64,000 bases of DNA, taken from assembly GCF_000002235.5 (NCBI RefSeq), contig NW_022145561.1, positions 484,501 to 548,500 on the forward strand, in the 5' to 3' direction. Source of the stretch: Strongylocentrotus purpuratus (Eukaryota; Echinodermata; Echinoidea; Camarodonta; Strongylocentrotidae). Shown piece by piece: positions 1 to 22,473 of this stretch; the first letter of the stretch is position 1; each line of letters opens with the position of its first letter. The notes under the pieces were generated by a model. It made no database searches and was not told where the DNA came from. It saw nothing but the letters and a program-made list of their open reading frames with translations. Made by a program: the position numbers and the translations under genes.

Positions 1-140
1 AAAGGGCAATCCAACCTTTATAACAAGTTGATTTATGTTAAAGCAGAACAAAATGAGTGTAATAGACTGGTGAAAGTTTGAAAGAAATCAGACATAGAAT
101 AAGAAATAATGTTTGAAAAGTTAGATTACAACATCTATGT
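1..140. repeat. Partial foldback/MITE-like end
   Basis: The window opens with AAAGGGCAATCCAACC followed by a stretch like GAAAGTTTGAAAGAAATCAG. Similar wording recurs near 7970-8090 and, inverted, near 8560-8640 (GGATTGCCCTTTAA), and more distantly in the foldbacks at 6340-6600 and 15336-15815. I read it as one end of a dispersed inverted-repeat element cut by the window edge. Family assignment is inference; 141-445 shows only AT-rich sequence. Confidence 0.35.
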
Positions 141-445
141 AAATCTCAGATCTGCAATTTTATGAGGCAACAGGGACGTATGCAGCTGACAACTTTGTAT
201 GTCATACACAAAAAATATAAATAATTAATGATTTTCTTTTAAGCTCCTCTTCCATTGTGGCAGTACTCAAACTATATTGTAACCCTCCCTCCCCCTAATC
301 AGTGGCCTTGTGAATTTGCATTTCAGAATTTTCCAAGAACACCGGTACCCCCCTTCTTTATAGAGCTACCATGTTGTATTTTTTGCCATGAGTGTGGGCT
401 ACAGTTAAATAAGTTGCAATTTTGATATTCAAACATGATTCATTA

Positions 446-718
446 CACCGGAGTGTTGGCTCAGTCAGTAGAGCGTCCGCCTCACAACTGGGAGGTTGTG
501 GGTTCAAATCCCGGCCGCGTCATACCAAAAGACGTTAAAAGATGGGAGTTGTTGCTACCTTGTTTGGCGTTCAACAATAAGGGATAGAGCAACGTCGATC
601 TGGCGCTGCTCAGTGGCTGCCGGGCTCACGATCAATTGGGCAAAAAGAATTTCCGTTTCGGTTTAATAAAATTTTGAGTGAACTATTAGGCTATTATTAT
701 TATTATTATTATTATTAT
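446..718 (+). mobile_element. tRNA-derived SINE with (TTA)n tail
   Basis: The head looks like a tRNA gene: an A-box-like TGGCTCAGTCAGTAGAGC and a B box GGTTCAAATCCC. An unrelated body of about 170 bp follows, and the element ends in a run of ATT repeats (about 690-718). This head, body and simple-repeat tail layout is typical of SINEs; a working tRNA gene would end after the acceptor stem. Confidence 0.7.
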
Positions 719-1449
719 GATTTATCAATTTTTAATGATTGTACATGTAATTGTGAAATGAACTGTACAAAAACGATTCCAGTTACTGTATATTGCAAAG
801 AAATAAATGCAGTCATAATCAAGACGAAAGTATTAATCTTAAGATTTGATTGCTTTGTGCTATTCAACGTTTATTCTTATTTAGTTAGATTTGTTTATAG
901 GAGAAATGTGTCTGAGAGAGTAATGTACTAAAATGATAATGACTTATGTGACAACAAAGAGGGGTAATAAACGACAAAAAGAGAGATAAAGAGAGAGAAA
1001 GAAAGAGAAGGAGGGGGATGTTCTTGTTTGCATGAGAGAGCTAGAGAGGAGAGAGAGAGAGAGAGAGAAAGAAAGAATTGAGAAGAAGTTGTACATAGTG
1101 CTTGGTGTGCCCCCCCCCCCCAAAAAAAAAAACAACAAGTATACAAATATGCTATTGATCATTGACAAAAATATTCAATTAAACTTAAATCACATATGAA
1201 GCAGGACAGTATATACAATTTCCATATCGGGCATTCAGAGTCACTAACAAATTATTGCATTTCCTGCATTATGTGAAGGATTCAAGATGAATTTCTGGAT
1301 GGGGCAGAGTGATGCGAGTCTAACATTGAATATAGTGCTGTGATTTCGAGGAAACAGAATCAGCTAGGTATGACAAATATATTTTTATAGGTTGGGGGGG
1401 GGGGGGGTACGCAAATGGGCATTGCTTTGCACAGCGCGCACGTCAACTG
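719..1449. other. Gene-free stretch with GA-rich and poly-C/poly-G tracts
   Basis: No convincing gene. There is a GA-rich purine stretch at about 957-1075, a C run with an adjoining A run at about 1111-1130, and a G run at about 1394-1407. Small open frames here are low complexity. Confidence 0.5.
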
Positions 1450-2727
1450 GGACGGTTCGTAAAAACGAAATTTCACATAACCAACAGGGGAAACGGGGCC
1501 GCGTAAGCTGCGGGGCGCGAATTTTTTTTCCGTACTCGAGAGGGCAAATACCCCATGTGCGCATGCGCGTGGACTTGTGATTTCTCTGCTACTTCCCATA
1601 CGAAATGTACATGTATTCGCATCTACTGTGCACGATTCGCGTTCTACGAGTAAACGATGGCATAGTAGTCTTCAAACACAGACTCTGATTTGCCAGTTTG
1701 ACAAAACAATTACGCATAATCGTGCGTAGCAATAGTACTAGTATTCAAGTCTGAGTAGTTGTATGATTCAGACATTTTAGTGCTTACAGAAATGCATCCC
1801 AAATTGAATAGCATGGTATAGTAGTCTGCAAGCACAGACGCTAATCGGACAGTTTGACAACATAGTGTCTTGAGTAGTGCTTTATATTCAAATATGTGTA
1901 GTTTTATGATTCAGACCCTACTGGTGCGTGTATTGGAAAGGCATCTCAACTTGCAGAGTGGCATAGTAGTCTGCAAGCACAGACGCTAATCTGACAGTTT
2001 GACAAAATAGTGTTATTCAAGTCTGAGTAGTTTTATGATTCAGACCCTACAAACTTGCATAAAATCACTACTCATCAATACACAATATATTATTATGTCC
2101 TTGCAGACTACTATACTACACTCTACACATTGAGATGCATTTCTAACGCACGCACCAGTAGGGTCTGAATCATACATCTACGCAGACTTGAATAAAGTAC
2201 TTCTCAGCACACTACTAGTATGTTGTCAAACTGTCAGATTAGCGTCTGTGCTTGCAGACTACTATACCATTCTATACAAGTTGGCGACTTGAATAAAGTA
2301 CTTCTCAGCACACTACTAGTATGTTGTCAAACTGTCAGATTAGCGTCTGTGCTTGCAGACTACTATACCATTCTATACAAGTTGCAATGTATTTCCATAT
2401 GCACTACTGGGTCTGAATCATACAACTACACAGACTTGAATAAGCACATCGCGACACATACGCATATTGATTTGTCAAACTGGCAAATCAGAGTCTGTGT
2501 TTGAAGACTACTATGCCATCGTTTACTCGTAGAACGCGAATCGTGCACAGTACATGCGAATACATGTACATTTCGTATGGGAAGTAGCAGAGAAATCATA
2601 AGTCCACGCGCATGCGCACATGGGATTTTTGCTCTCTCGAGTACGGAAAAAAAATTCGCCTGCGGGGCCACTACGTGAAGACGAGCCTAAGCGTGGATGT
2701 CAAGTTTTTCGTTTTCACGAACCGTCC
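1450..2727. mobile_element. Long foldback element with repeated modules in each arm
   Basis: The outer ends are inverted copies (GACGGTTCGT at 1451, ACGAACCGTC ending at 2726). The arms stay complementary over several hundred bases, including the stretch with GTACTCGAGAG and CATGTGCGCATGCGCGTGGA on the left and its reverse complement on the right. Inside each arm a module containing TAGTAGTCTGCAAGCACAGA and CAGTTTGACA recurs about three times (left near 1661, 1813 and 1960; inverted on the right near 2222, 2331 and 2471). No transposase frame is visible. The modular architecture resembles the foldback (TU-type) transposons known from sea urchins; that link is inference. Confidence 0.75.
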
Positions 2728-3392
2728 TCTGACTGTCCTCTGTGATTGAGGTCTAATTATTGTTTAAATAAACATTATTTCCACGTAAAACTTATATCAT
2801 TTCATTCTGTAGAAAGTGTACTATCAAGATATCCAAAAAAATGAATACCATCACATACTTTTTTCCCGTGAAAACAGCGATTGTAAAAAAGTGAAACTTT
2901 AAACGCGTTTATCTCAAAATTTGTTTCTGTACGCTAAAACGCTCTTGGGACACTTCGTGAAAACGGTGACGATGTGTTGTATTGAACTTCGAACTCCCTA
3001 AACCAACCAAACATGAAAGAAAAGAAAAAAACAATGTTTCAGATGGTACTTAACGAGATGACTACAATAACCCCAGACAAAATGCAATCGTCCCTGTCAT
3101 TGTTTAAGAGCGAATGATACTCGTAGTTCAAATCACGAAGAAGTAAAAAGAAGTATAACAATAGCCTCTTTGACCTCTTACATTGTGATCTGTTTTTCAT
3201 CAAGAGCAAAGGTATAATTGAACTTTACGACAAGCCCTCGCCGTCAATTCTTATTGTAAATACTGACATGTTCCACGCGTTCATATTACGTTGGAGGTAT
3301 GACGTAATCGTATAGCAATATCCATGACGTCATGATTATAACTGGTGGATTATGCATGGTATTACCAGGGCCATTCCAACTTCCTGGTATCT
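2728..3392. other. Gene-free spacer
   Basis: AT-rich non-coding sequence. I see no gene, no long repeat and no promoter here. Confidence 0.4.
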
Positions 3393-3720
3393 CCTTGGTA
3401 TAAGCCAGTTCACGGTTGCAGTCTGAGCATGAGCAGATAAAGGTCATTGCAGAACAAATTTTGAAATACACTGAGACGTTATACTGGATGCGTGCTCATG
3501 AAAGTTATGTGATCATTATTCATTCATGCACATTCAATGAACTCCATGATACACAGGTGGAAGTATTCTTTGAAAAGGGGAAACAAAGGTTATCTATATA
3601 TCGCTGTAGGAGTGATTATTTCAAAATGTACAAAGTGGGACGTCTTCATGTTTTGAAGATCTGTGGATATTCGGGGTCATTGCAGTGATGTGCTAACCGT
3701 GAACTGGTCTATTACCATGG
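3393..3720. repeat. Imperfect inverted repeat
   Basis: CCAGTTCACGGTT near 3405 is matched by its reverse complement AACCGTGAACTGG near 3697, and GGTCATTGCAG near 3442 pairs with a CTGCAATGACC-type word (written GGTCATTGCAG in the right arm's neighbourhood in altered order). The outer parts of the arms pair best and the inner parts only weakly, so this is a decayed hairpin element or a partial copy. The open frame at 3416-3688 inside it has no recognisable product. Confidence 0.4.
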
Positions 3721-3792
3721 ACCTAATACCAACGAGCATGATGAGCAGCGGGTCTACCAACTTCTCTAATGACTCACGTCAGAATGATCACT

Positions 3793-3860
3793 GACCTGGG
3801 GGTGTTTCATAAAGCTGTTCGTAAAGTTACGCATGACTTTACGAACGACTTGTATATGAA
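3793..3860. repeat. Short hairpin, MITE-like end
   Basis: GGGGGTGTTTCATAAAGC is followed by a short palindrome, CGTAAAGTTACGCATGACTTTACG in outline (stem CGTAAAG/CTTTACG). It looks like one end of a dispersed hairpin element; no partner end was found. Confidence 0.35.
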
Positions 3861-4196
3861 GTGCCAGATAGGATGCCCAAAGTTTTTTTCCTATATTTCC
3901 AATAACCTCAATTAAATTATGGCAAAAAATATACTTTGCATTAAAAATGTTTGTTATAACAAGAATGTTAATCTACATCTGCACAGTTCAACTTAATAAA
4001 TAAAAATCAATAATGATTGAGCATCCCATTTGGCTACAATCCCCCCCCCCCCCCTCCACAAACAAAAATGGGCAGCGAGGTAGTCTTTTGTGCTTTTTTT
4101 CTTTTTCTTTCTTTCTTCACTTAATTCACATGTGTATGATCGATCGCTTTGCTCGCTCCCAAATAAAAAAAAGGATGGTTGATTCAAGGTATAGTC

Positions 4197-4274
4197 TAGC
4201 CTCTTTTTGATGGCCCTGGCCTAAGCGCCAGAATTTACGGACTCCAATAGCGCCAGGGCCATCGACAAGAGGCT
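4197..4274. mobile_element. 78-bp hairpin MITE with 10-bp target-site duplication
   Basis: The arms AGCCTCTT...GATGGCCCTGGC and GCCAGGGCCATC...AAGAGGCT are inverted copies around a loop of about 25 bases. The element is flanked on both sides by the same 10 bases, AGGTATAGTC (4187-4196 and 4275-4284). A perfect direct duplication at both ends is good evidence of transposition. A 9-10 bp duplication is usual for Mutator-like elements, so a MULE-type parent is the best guess. Confidence 0.75.
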
Positions 4275-4284
4275 AGGTATAGTC

Positions 4285-5040
4285 GGGATGATAATTATCG
4301 AATATTTTTGGGGCCCTACAAGTATTAGAAATCGTTATATTAATGAATATTTCAGCCGTCTCTCAACCAATTTTGATCAAACAAAAATGATTTTGTCATC
4401 TAAATTGTATATTCTTTCAAATTTGACACTCAGTTTTTCACTATTTCACAACAAAATTATTTTGTGTAGCGCCCTCTGCAACAAAACTCAACAGTCCCTT
4501 TAACCTGTATGTCAGGCTTCCAGTTCAATGAACTTTATATACAAGACTTGATAAATTCAAAGCAAACACAGACAATACACGTTATAATTATTCAAATCCA
4601 TGCATACATGGATACATATTCACACACGAAATATATTTATTAAAGAATTGACTACTTTACTTTAGCCAAACCAAAATAAAGATTTACAATAAAGGGAACG
4701 TAACAAACAAACGAGGAGTAAGGCTGACACGAATTGTCATGAATCAAGATTGATACATGTAATTACAGAACCAGCACATCATTACATATGAAATATCCCC
4801 AGCCCCCCCCCCCCCCCCCCGCCTCCTAAGCCTATGATGACGACTCGGACATTCATATTTATTTCCGGGGGCTGAGGTGGTTTGCTTGTAAAATATTGAC
4901 TCTCAGTTGGGGGGGGGGCGGGGGGCTATTTGATGCTCTAGCGCGGTTATGAAGATCTAATGATAAGTGACCATAGAGTTAGTATGAACTACTTAGACGA
5001 AAATTGTCGATGATACGTACTTGTAACAAGCAAATACTGC
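4285..5040. other. Gene-free spacer with C and G runs
   Basis: No gene seen. There are homopolymer runs near 4803-4820 (C) and 4909-4924 (G). Confidence 0.4.
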
Positions 5041-5116
5041 GGCCGAATGGCGCAGCGTGGTCGGACTAGTTGGTGGTGGTGGTGGTGGTGGTGGTGGTGG
5101 GGGGGGGGGGGGTTGA
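5041..5116 (+). repeat. tRNA-like SINE head fragment and (GGT)n run
   Basis: GGCCGAATGGCGCAGCGTGG resembles the 5' end of a tRNA with an A box. It runs straight into a GGT microsatellite and a G run. With no B box in place it is at most a truncated SINE head. Confidence 0.35.
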
Positions 5117-5209
5117 TGGGTCGTGTACATTAATTGGGCATGCCTTTTTTTCTTTAGTTTTTCAGAAATGTATGTTTTCAATAAGGGATTTCGACAAATA
5201 TTCGTGGCG

Positions 5210-5560
5210 ATTTGTGCCCCCCCCCCTTAAGCTACGCCTAATCCGTGGGGGTATCCCTCATCCAATATTCCCTTTTCTTAATATCATTTTGTTTGCCTAT
5301 TTAATTTTTATGAATAGCGACTTCGATCTCGTATTATAAATAAGTAGCAACCCTCTTCTTCTAAGGAATAGCGACCCTCTTTTCGTATTATGAATAGCGG
5401 CACTCTTCTCATATTATAGATAGCGACCATCTTCTTCGATTTTGAATACCGGTCCTTATGAATAATGAACCTTTCCTCAAATTATGTATAGCGGTCCTTA
5501 TGAATAGCGGTCCCTATGAATATTTGTCCTAAGTAATAGCGAGTAGATCCCGACTAATTT
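5210..5560 (+). repeat. Tandem GAATAGCGGTCC-type repeat patch
   Basis: Irregular repeats of TATGAATAGCG(G/A)(T/C)CC spaced 15 to 40 bases, separated by CTTCTC-like stretches. The same words occur at 10095-10745, there in inverted arrangement. Probably half of the same foldback family. Confidence 0.5.
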
Positions 5561-6339
5561 ACGGTAAGAGTATTTTATTTTAAACCTCAAACAAATGTAC
5601 ATGTATCTGTAGTAGTAGTAGTATTCATTTTCTAGATTAGCTTTTAACCCATGATCGAACTGGGTCCATATAATCAGACGTGTGCTTCATCTATTTTATC
5701 TCCCTTTTAAGATGAATTAAAAATGTTGTGCTTTTCAATAATTCTCACTAAAAAAAAAATTCGTCATGATTTAGTTTAGTCAAGGCGCTCTCCAACTCCT
5801 TGATTCAGTTAAAGTTTAGCACAGTTTATTCCACTCACAAGTAAAAAAGAAAAAAAAAATACGATACATAATTACATGTATGTTAGTTACACAGGTATAT
5901 TGACAATGCTATGTAATGTACAGCGTAATGGAAAGTTTGCAAGTGGAAGGACCGTTTAAAAAAGTTACAATTGTACGCAAAGGCCCTGATTGTAGGGAGA
6001 AAACAAATCATGAGCATATAATTATGGGTGACAGAAGGAGACGAAGGCAAAGGGAATGAGACAGCTATGAAGGACGAAGAGAGAGAAAGATAGAAAGGTA
6101 GGCAGGGAGAGAGGAAGCGGTAGAAAAGGGCTATAGAAAGAGAGAGAAAGAGAAACATCTAGTGAAGTATGGAATACAAGACAATATAAAGTTACAAACA
6201 AACAAAATATTTCAAAGGGCCAATGAAAGATGTTGTAACTCGCTTCAAAGTAAAATAGGCACGACATAGGTCTAAGACTAATTGCTTATTTGCAAGAAAA
6301 GGCGTGGTGCCAAGTTAAGTTAAGAAGATAAATTAGAGA
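5561..6339. other. Gene-free spacer
   Basis: AT-rich with a GA-rich stretch near 6065-6155. The minus-strand frames here are low-complexity shadows of the purine tract. No gene seen. Confidence 0.4.
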
Positions 6340-6600
6340 AACAGATCAGTGAAAGTTTGAGCAATCCGATGAAAATTAAGAAAGTTATAATTTTTGAATT
6401 TGTGATCAATCAAACACAAATTGGTATCTTGCGAGTTCCCCTCCCATTTGCATCGTACTATACATAACATACACAACAAATTGGAGAGGAGCTCGCAAGA
6501 TACGTCGAAGAGTTGCCAATTTGTGTTTGATTGATCACAACTTTTAAAAAAACAACACGGAAATAAAAACTAAAACAAATTTATCTCGTGCCTTCCTCAT
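6340..6600. repeat. Foldback repeat, copy 1 of a two-copy family
   Basis: GATCAATCAAACACAAATTGG (inner 20 bases near 6404) and TATCTTGCGAG on the left pair with CTCGCAAGATA and CCAATTTGTGTTTGATTGATC on the right (about 6490-6540). The same arms occur at 15336-15815 in a1 intron 3, which shows a dispersed hairpin family. No coding capacity. Confidence 0.6.
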
Positions 6601-7142
6601 TAGAGATACATTAAAGTGAGAGCTCTTGAAACGGTGGATCACCCCCCCCCCCTTCCCGTGACGCCCCTTTCTCTTCAAATGAAGTTGGCTGTCTGGGGCT
6701 GCGCCAATGTGCTATTTGTTAAACTTTAAAACATCCTCTAATCATTTCCTTCTAAATGAGTCGCGATAAACATCACTGTAAAATTGAAACTTGTCAACAA
6801 GAGAATATCACCCATCCGGCTCTCTCGGCACTCGACAACTCTGCTTCAAATCAGCTGACTAGTCTGTAAATTTGAACTCTATGAAACAGACTTGCGTCGG
6901 AAACCGAATGGTGTAAAACAAAGAACAACCGAATTCGGTCATTTCCAAGACTTCCTCTAAAACACAATGCGCAACTAGAGATGCAAAACGAACCCCTCTC
7001 AAAATTCAAATACGTTTTGTTCGTTGATTGTGACCATTACTAATTTAGCAGCTACTAATTTACAAATAGGTCGGTGCCTCTAAACTACGAATAGCTTGAT
7101 GCAAACGGGCTAGGGGAGCTCTACATCAGCATCGTTTGCCCA

Positions 7143-7301
7143 TATATATCTACGAGCGTCTGCTCCAAGTCCTCACATTCTTTTCGTCGACCGCTCATCG
7201 TAACGGACAGCGAAGAGATCCAAGTTCTTTGTCGAAACTGACCAGGAAAGAAAAATTATATTTTGCTACTTTTGAAATCATTCCACGGAACATTTCTCAG
7301 A
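7143..7301 (+). promoter_or_regulatory. a1 promoter and 5'UTR
   Basis: A TATATAT stretch at 7143-7149 lies about 155 bases before the ATG exon. By the usual 25-30 base spacing, transcription would begin near 7175, giving a leader of about 125 bases. I see no clear CCAAT or X-box motif just upstream, unlike a2, a3 and a6, so a1 may be regulated differently. Confidence 0.5.
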
Positions 7302-18075
<10,774 letters not shown>

Positions 18076-18422
18076 AATAATGGGACAGGGAGCACTACAA
18101 GAGTTCTGTTAGGAAATACGAAGTTAAATAATGGGCTTAACCACCAACTTCTATTCCTTAGATAAATTCAGATCCATAAATGATATCAAAAGGAGAGACA
18201 GTTTCAATCATGAAACTTGTTTTTTTTTTAGAGAAAAAAACAACAACCATACTTTTATACTTATTTGTAAAATCACCCCTTTGGGATCTCTTGAATAATT
18301 ATTTTTCAGTCGTGAGTAGAAAGGGAGTATATTATACATGACCATGTAACATCATTTATGTACCTCATGCAATATTTCACGTACGTGGATTAATAATTTT
18401 TCAGTTTGTGCAAAGATTTAGC

Positions 18423-18428
18423 AATAAA
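18423..18428 (+). terminator. a1 candidate poly(A) signal
   Basis: AATAAA about 348 bases after the a1 stop and the first good match in this 3' flank. Confidence 0.5.
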
Positions 18429-18488
18429 AATTCGGAAAGGAAAGAAATGCATCTAAAAATGTATGTGGTTTTGTATGATACATTTACT

Positions 18489-18821
18489 CAGGCGCGTACG
18501 TAGTAGGGGGGGGGGGGGATTCGGGGGTTACCGCCCCCCCCCTTTTGGGTTTTTTTATGTGTGTTTTGGAGGAACCCCCCCCCCCTTGTTTTTGTTTTTT
18601 TTCAACCTTACCCCCCCCCCCCCCCCCCCCCCCCCTAACGGAACGAAATGTCGATTCGGCAAATTTTCAAATGTTGAGACAAAAAAAAAAAAAAAAAAAA
18701 TGTCCTCTTACCCCCCACCGCTTATTTAGCGGTTGGCTGAGTCGTTGAGAAAATTTCGGTCCTATTTAAGAATGTTTAACTCCCCCCCCCCCCCCTGAAA
18801 AAAATCCTGCGTACGCTATTG
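18489..18821. mobile_element. hAT-like MITE with 8-bp target-site duplication
   Basis: The ends CAGGCGCGTACGTAG and CTGCGTACGCTATTG are imperfect inverted copies. CATTTACT stands directly on both sides (18481-18488 and 18822-18829). The interior is C-rich with runs over 20 C and an A run. A related left end occurs at 61418 in the a6 downstream block. Confidence 0.8.
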
Positions 18822-18829
18822 CATTTACT

Positions 18830-19204
18830 TAATGATGAAACAGAACAAGAACAATGGGTAAGAATGGAAGTTTATTCCCTTGGCAATATCAACATCCTTC
18901 CGAAAAAATTGTATTCGATTGTGGGAATACAGTGTATTTGTCTGCATGGCCCCTTCAACCCCCACTTTCACTAGCTGTAACAGAACTAGACCAGGGTCGG
19001 AGAGACGCAAATGAATATAAAGTTTATGTGAGAAAGCGGGGATCCTTCGCAATATTGAGCAAAGAAGAAAGCCAAAAAATAAATGCAGCGGTGGATGTTT
19101 TAGAAAAGTGTGTCGTAAACGGAAGTAAAAGAAATCAGTGCGAGGATGAATAAGAAGAGATAACGGGAAAGAAGGGTAGAGGGATCGGGAGAGAGAGAGA
19201 GAGT

Positions 19205-19249
<45 letters not shown>

Positions 19250-19667
19250 GGAGAAAGAGAGGTAGAGAAAGATAGTGCTAATAGGAAAATACATATACAT
19301 TAATTTATTTTAAAACAGTCATCCTGTAATCTGTCAAAAGATGGCGCGCTTGACAATAGACCAAGAATACTCATGACGAAAAACTCGCTCTCCGACCCCG
19401 ACCCCCATACGGAATTTTCTGTCACTGTCACTCTGTCCTATTTTAAAGAACATACATTCACTTGTAATCATTGGCCTGCTGAAGGATTACGTATTGATGT
19501 TATGATTCGATACAATGACAGGGCACACGTGTCCTATGTTATGAGGTGGTGACACCCCGTAATTTAAGTCGATAATCAATAAGCGCAGCCAAACGGATAA
19601 TCTGTTTGATTGAGTGTGAGGTAGACCGTGACAACGAATCGAACTAAGTGCAAAGACAGGAACATCA
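18830..19667. other. Spacer with (GA)n
   Basis: A GA microsatellite lies at about 19190-19250. The 99-residue frame at 18854-19153 has no recognisable domain and I do not call it a gene. Confidence 0.4.
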
Positions 19668-20052
19668 TTAAAGAAAAACTTGAGTTCTGGTAAAAAAATA
19701 AATAAATGAAATCTCACAGAATCAAACGAAACTTTCACTGAATGTTCAAGATTACAAATAAATGTCATTTGGCAAACAATTTTGGTAGAAAATGTACATT
19801 GGCTGAGTAATGAGCATAGAAAGATAAGGAAATCAAGGTTAGTAGCCATTTGTGTAGTCCCATATATATCTTTCTGTGTACAGTGTTTGTTACTTTACCA
19901 AGACTGGGCCAAATTTATTATGATTTTGATGACTCCAGAACCTTGCAGTTCACATCAATACTTACATGTTACATGATCAACTTTTTCTGATCCATTCCAC
20001 ACCTTTTCTTTCACAAGGCAATCGCATTACCAGAATTCAACTTTATCTTTAA
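19668..20052 (+). mobile_element. TTAA MITE family, copy 1
   Basis: Left end TTAAAGAAAAACTTGAGTTC, right end GAATTCAACTTTATCTTTAA; TTAA on both sides; shares the internal block with TGTGTAGTCCCATATA and CCAAGACTGGGCCAAATTT with four other copies in the window. About 385 bp and non-coding. Confidence 0.75.
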
Positions 20053-21092
20053 ACTTCATTCTACAAGTAAACATAGTACACTCAGCCTCAGCATACATTG
20101 TATCAATTAATATATCAATTTCAAACCTATTACAACATATTTTATAGGTTATGTGCTTTCTTTCGTTCAATCAATATGTGATTCAAAGCTGTGCCAGATT
20201 CTCTGTCAAAACCACTGTTGGCCAAAAAACTGGAATGCTTTTTTTTTTTTTGTTACCTCTTTTCATGAAATGATTACTACATTATGGTCAGATGACTGAA
20301 GAGTCATAGAGACTGATCGATAGAGTTCTGTAAAGGATATCATTTTTTATCTGTCAACTATAAACCATTATTTTCACAATCATTTCATGAAATTAGGTAA
20401 GGAAAATTATACCAAATAATTATGGGCATCAGTGTCAAAGGGGTGGTACTACAGCAAACATGGATATTGTCGAAGACATCACATTCACTAATCGATATAC
20501 CACGAGACCAACAACCTAAACAAAATGACAATGACGCTCTCTTAAGAAAAGTTTCCAATAGGCCCAAGAGATCGACCCGTCAGCTAGTCGGTCCAGAATG
20601 TTGAACGTCGGTCTTCAGAACCGTAAGGCCCGCTTTTAGAAGTCCCGCAAGGCCGACATTACCGGTTTCAAGGGCTGTCGGTCTCTATATGGAAAAAAAA
20701 ATCCGGAGACGGCACCGGAGTCATGAATCCATCATGCAGTGTTTTTTTGTTGATAAATGTCTCTCTCTTGAAAAAAAAAAATCCATTAATTTTTTTACAT
20801 CAAGGTATAGCCAACTTATCGTGGAGGTCATTTTGCATGTATCTGTATAAATAAACTCCGGTTTTCTTTAGAAATACGTATGACGGTTGAACGACAGTAC
20901 AAACAAGTGGTGACCCTAAATCGATACGATCAATAGCCATATGTGTGGTTGGCTTGAGAGGTGGCTTGTCATTTGTCTAATTTCCCGATACATAATGACA
21001 GGATCAATGGCGAAATCGGTTACAACAAAAGTTATGACTATATTAAGAATAATGATAATGAAATGAGACACAGGAATGGGGGGGGGGAGAAT

Positions 21093-21129
<37 letters not shown>

Positions 21130-21389
21130 GAAAAGAGAGCAGAGAGAAGGACTTATAAATGAGAGGAAATACCATACAGACCAAATAGGCAGACAGTCAG
21201 TCATTCTTGAAATAATTCATCGTCTGTTCGAACGGAGCCAGAAGAGTTTTATCACAAGTGCAACAGAACAGGATGAAACTATTAAACTGTTTGATACATT
21301 TTCAAGCGTTTTTAATAACTTTTAAAAACAGATTAAGAAGAATTTAAGGAAATATAGACAATACAGAATCTTTCAAGTTGTGTAATATG
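20053..21389. other. Spacer between a1 and a2
   Basis: No gene found. It contains a small inverted pair (TCATGAAATGATT near 20264 and AATCATTTCATGA near 20379) and a (GA)n tract at about 21098-21128. Confidence 0.4.
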
Positions 21390-21932
21390 AAAGGAAACCA
21401 AAACCTTCATACTAAGTTATTTTTATTGTAAAGTTTAAAAGATTTGAATAAAATCAGTGAAAATTTGAACAAAATCGGACAAGGAATAAGAAAGTTAGAG
21501 CTTTTTGAAGTGACTAGTCACTAGAGGGCGGTATTCAATTTGATGACATCCTCTGTGAACAACTCTCCATGCCTTCTGTACATAAAATTTCACAATTTGT
21601 TTGTTTTCTTCGTATTTATTTGTGTTCTTGATCCGACTTCATAACATGTGAAGTAGAATATCATTTTGCATTCTATATCTTGCTTTCAGGGGAGTACATT
21701 ATCTCAATCACAAGAAAGAAGGAAAAACATGAAATTTGATGTACAAAAGGCATGGAGAGTTTTCCACAGATGATGTCATCAAATTGAATACCGCCCTCTA
21801 GTGACTAGTAATTTCAAAAAGCTCTTACTTCCTTATTCCTTGCCCGATTTTGTTCAAATTTTCACTGATATTTTTCAAATATCTTAAACTTTACAATAAA
21901 AGTAACTTGGTATGAAGGTTTTGGTTTCCTTT
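21390..21932. mobile_element. 543-bp hairpin MITE
   Basis: Ends AAAGGAAACCAAAACCTTCA and TGAAGGTTTTGGTTTCCTTT are exact inverse copies, and the arms continue through words such as AGAGGGCGGTATTCAATTTG paired with its inverse near 21782. No transposase and no clear target duplication. Confidence 0.75.
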
Positions 21933-22473
21933 AAGTATTGAGGCAGTTTTAGAGCATGGACAGTTTTGTCAAGAATATATTGTTAAAATTGACCTTGACA
22001 TAATTGTGCGCAGGAAAAATAGAAAGTATAAAAATAACACGGAATCTCATTATCCTCGTGTAGAAAATTACGATCGAGAAGATAACATTTAATTATTGGG
22101 GGCCTAAGTAGTTCAACGATCTGACTTCTTATTTAAATATGGAACAATTTAGCCTACTGCAACATTGCAAAACTCTATTGGCCGACAATAGTTTTTCGAG
22201 TTCATAACTCGGTTCGGGAATACAACGTGTTCCTGCTTTGTATGCGCGGTCTTCCTTTCGTGTTCTGTAAAGCAGATCGAATTATATCATCTTTGTGTGG
22301 TCAGAAAACTGTTGTACCTTTTGAAAGATGTGGTTACATGAGGCACCATTTTTCGTTCGACCCGTGGTCTGGGCAGGGAGGTGAACTCACATGCCCTGGT
22401 CTGGGGGTCTGGGACTAGCCCGCCAACTGAAAATGACCGCTCCTTGCACTCACAAACAATAAAACGCTCTCTG

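Noticed and set aside
446-530. Functional tRNA gene
   Set aside because: Same reason: SINE body and ATT tail follow, and the anticodon stem is poor.
18854-19153. 99-residue frame downstream of a1
   Set aside because: No domain, no splice or promoter context, mixed composition.
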